Source: Pseudomonadota bacterium
GTDB lineage: Bacteria > Myxococcota_A > Polyangia > Polyangiales > Polyangiaceae
DNA: 6,383 nucleotides
Direction: 5' to 3'
Assembly (NCBI GenBank): GCA_003242355.1
Contig: QGUH01000224.1
Location: 1-6,383, forward strand
The translations under genes and the position numbers were made by a program. Below, in pieces: positions 6,203 through 6,383 of this stretch (positions are counted from its first letter, which is position 1; every line of letters begins with the position of its first letter). The notes under the pieces were generated by a model. That model was not told the origin of the DNA. It saw only the letters and a list, made by a program, of their open reading frames with translations, and did no database searches.

Positions 6203-6229
6203 TGAACGCCGCTGATAGGCTCCGAACGC

Positions 6230-6383
6230 GTGAGCGCGCCGGTCAGACCCCTTTCCTCCACGGAAGCAGCCTTCCGTGAAGTGGTTCGGATCCACGAGCG
6301 CTACGCGGCCGAGGTCGTCGAACGCTTCGACCTCTGCCCCTGGGCAGCACGGGCACGCGCTCGTGGCCGCGTGCGGAGCTCGG
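6230..6383 (+). CDS. DUF1415-family protein (3' partial)
   Basis: Only the first 51 codons are present; the frame is open to the right edge. The N-terminus, with an amphipathic helix (EAAFREVVRIHERYAAEVVERF) here cited by its ends Glu12-Phe33, leads into DLCPWAARARARGRVR. This resembles the LNLCPFA-x-x-x-x-x-x-G-x-V-R motif near the start of DUF1415 proteins, whose function is unknown. The Cys-Pro pair, the aromatic residue and the Gly before V-R align. The GTG at 6230 was chosen because an in-frame TGA lies at 6203-6205 and the later in-frame GTG at 6281 also has no ribosome binding site. The site for GTG-6230 is weak too (AGG at 6217-6219). The assignment rests on one short motif and should be read as probable. 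Confidence 0.6.
   Translation, partial: MSAPVRPLSSTEAAFREVVRIHERYAAEVVERFDLCPWAARARARGRVRSS
6259..6278. repeat. Perfect 8-bp hairpin with tetraloop near the start of the DUF1415-like gene
   Basis: CACGGAAG (6259-6266) and CTTCCGTG (6271-6278) are exact reverse complements around the loop CAGC. The structure sits 29 nt after the GTG start, inside the reading frame. No T-run follows on either strand, so it does not look like a terminator. Confidence 0.5.

Larger units (their letters stand above)
5965..6229. other. Divergent intergenic region of 265 nt
   Basis: This gap separates the - strand Lys-rich gene from the + strand DUF1415-like gene and must hold both promoters unless the latter is read from elsewhere. 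Visible inside are a 24-bp imperfect palindrome (6048-6071), weak promoter-like hexamers on the - strand, and a possible 30-codon ORF (6110-6202). An 11-bp direct repeat, CTGATGAACGC, occurs at 5992-6002 and 6199-6209, and a 10-bp repeat, TCGCTCGCGT, at 6087-6096 and 6156-6165. It appears less GC-rich than the genes around it, as expected for a promoter region. Confidence 0.6.

Noticed and set aside
6056..6295. 79-codon ORF on the - strand across the divergent region and DUF1415 start
   Set aside because: It has no recognisable domain or ribosome binding site and overlaps the start of a better supported gene on the other strand.

Overview
The window is very GC-rich and densely coding. G/C dominates third codon positions, and antisense frames stay open for hundreds of codons. 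Protein style (Ala/Arg/Pro-rich linkers, an AK-rich histone-H1-like protein, GTG starts, head-to-tail stop/start overlaps) suggests a myxobacterium-like member of Myxococcota (former Deltaproteobacteria). That assignment is inferred from composition and gene style; there is no rRNA or other marker here.

Positions 2-5623, + strand: four co-directional genes in what looks like one operon. (1) A large membrane protein, cut by the left edge, with a GATase1-like region, two membrane helices and a C-terminal domain. (2) An ABC transporter ATPase, overlapping gene 1 by ATGA. (3) An ABC-2 type permease, overlapping gene 2 by GTGA. (4) A DUF58/von Willebrand A-like protein, 8 nt after gene 3. The likely product is an ABC-2 membrane complex (ATPase + permease + extracytoplasmic GATase-like accessory protein, an arrangement resembling the GldA/GldF/GldG type) made together with a DUF58 protein. 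DUF58 proteins normally partner a MoxR AAA+ ATPase, but none is encoded in the window, so it should lie to the left or be absent. Substrate and physiological role cannot be read from the sequence.

Positions 5624-5772: convergent intergenic region with two hairpins. One is just after the DUF58 stop. The other is a perfect 16-bp stem just after the stop of the opposing gene.

Positions 5773-5964, - strand: a 63-residue, extremely basic Lys/Ala-rich protein with an internal repeat, resembling bacterial histone-H1-like nucleoid proteins.

Positions 5965-6229: a 265-nt divergent intergenic region with a 24-bp imperfect palindrome, weak promoter-like hexamers for the - strand gene, and a possible 30-codon leader ORF.

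Positions 6230-6383, + strand: the start of a gene running off the right edge, probably a DUF1415-family protein.

I found no mobile element, CRISPR array, tRNA, rRNA or phage gene. The region looks like ordinary chromosomal DNA. The most interesting point is the coupling of an ABC-2 transporter with a GATase-like protein and a DUF58 protein in one translationally coupled operon.
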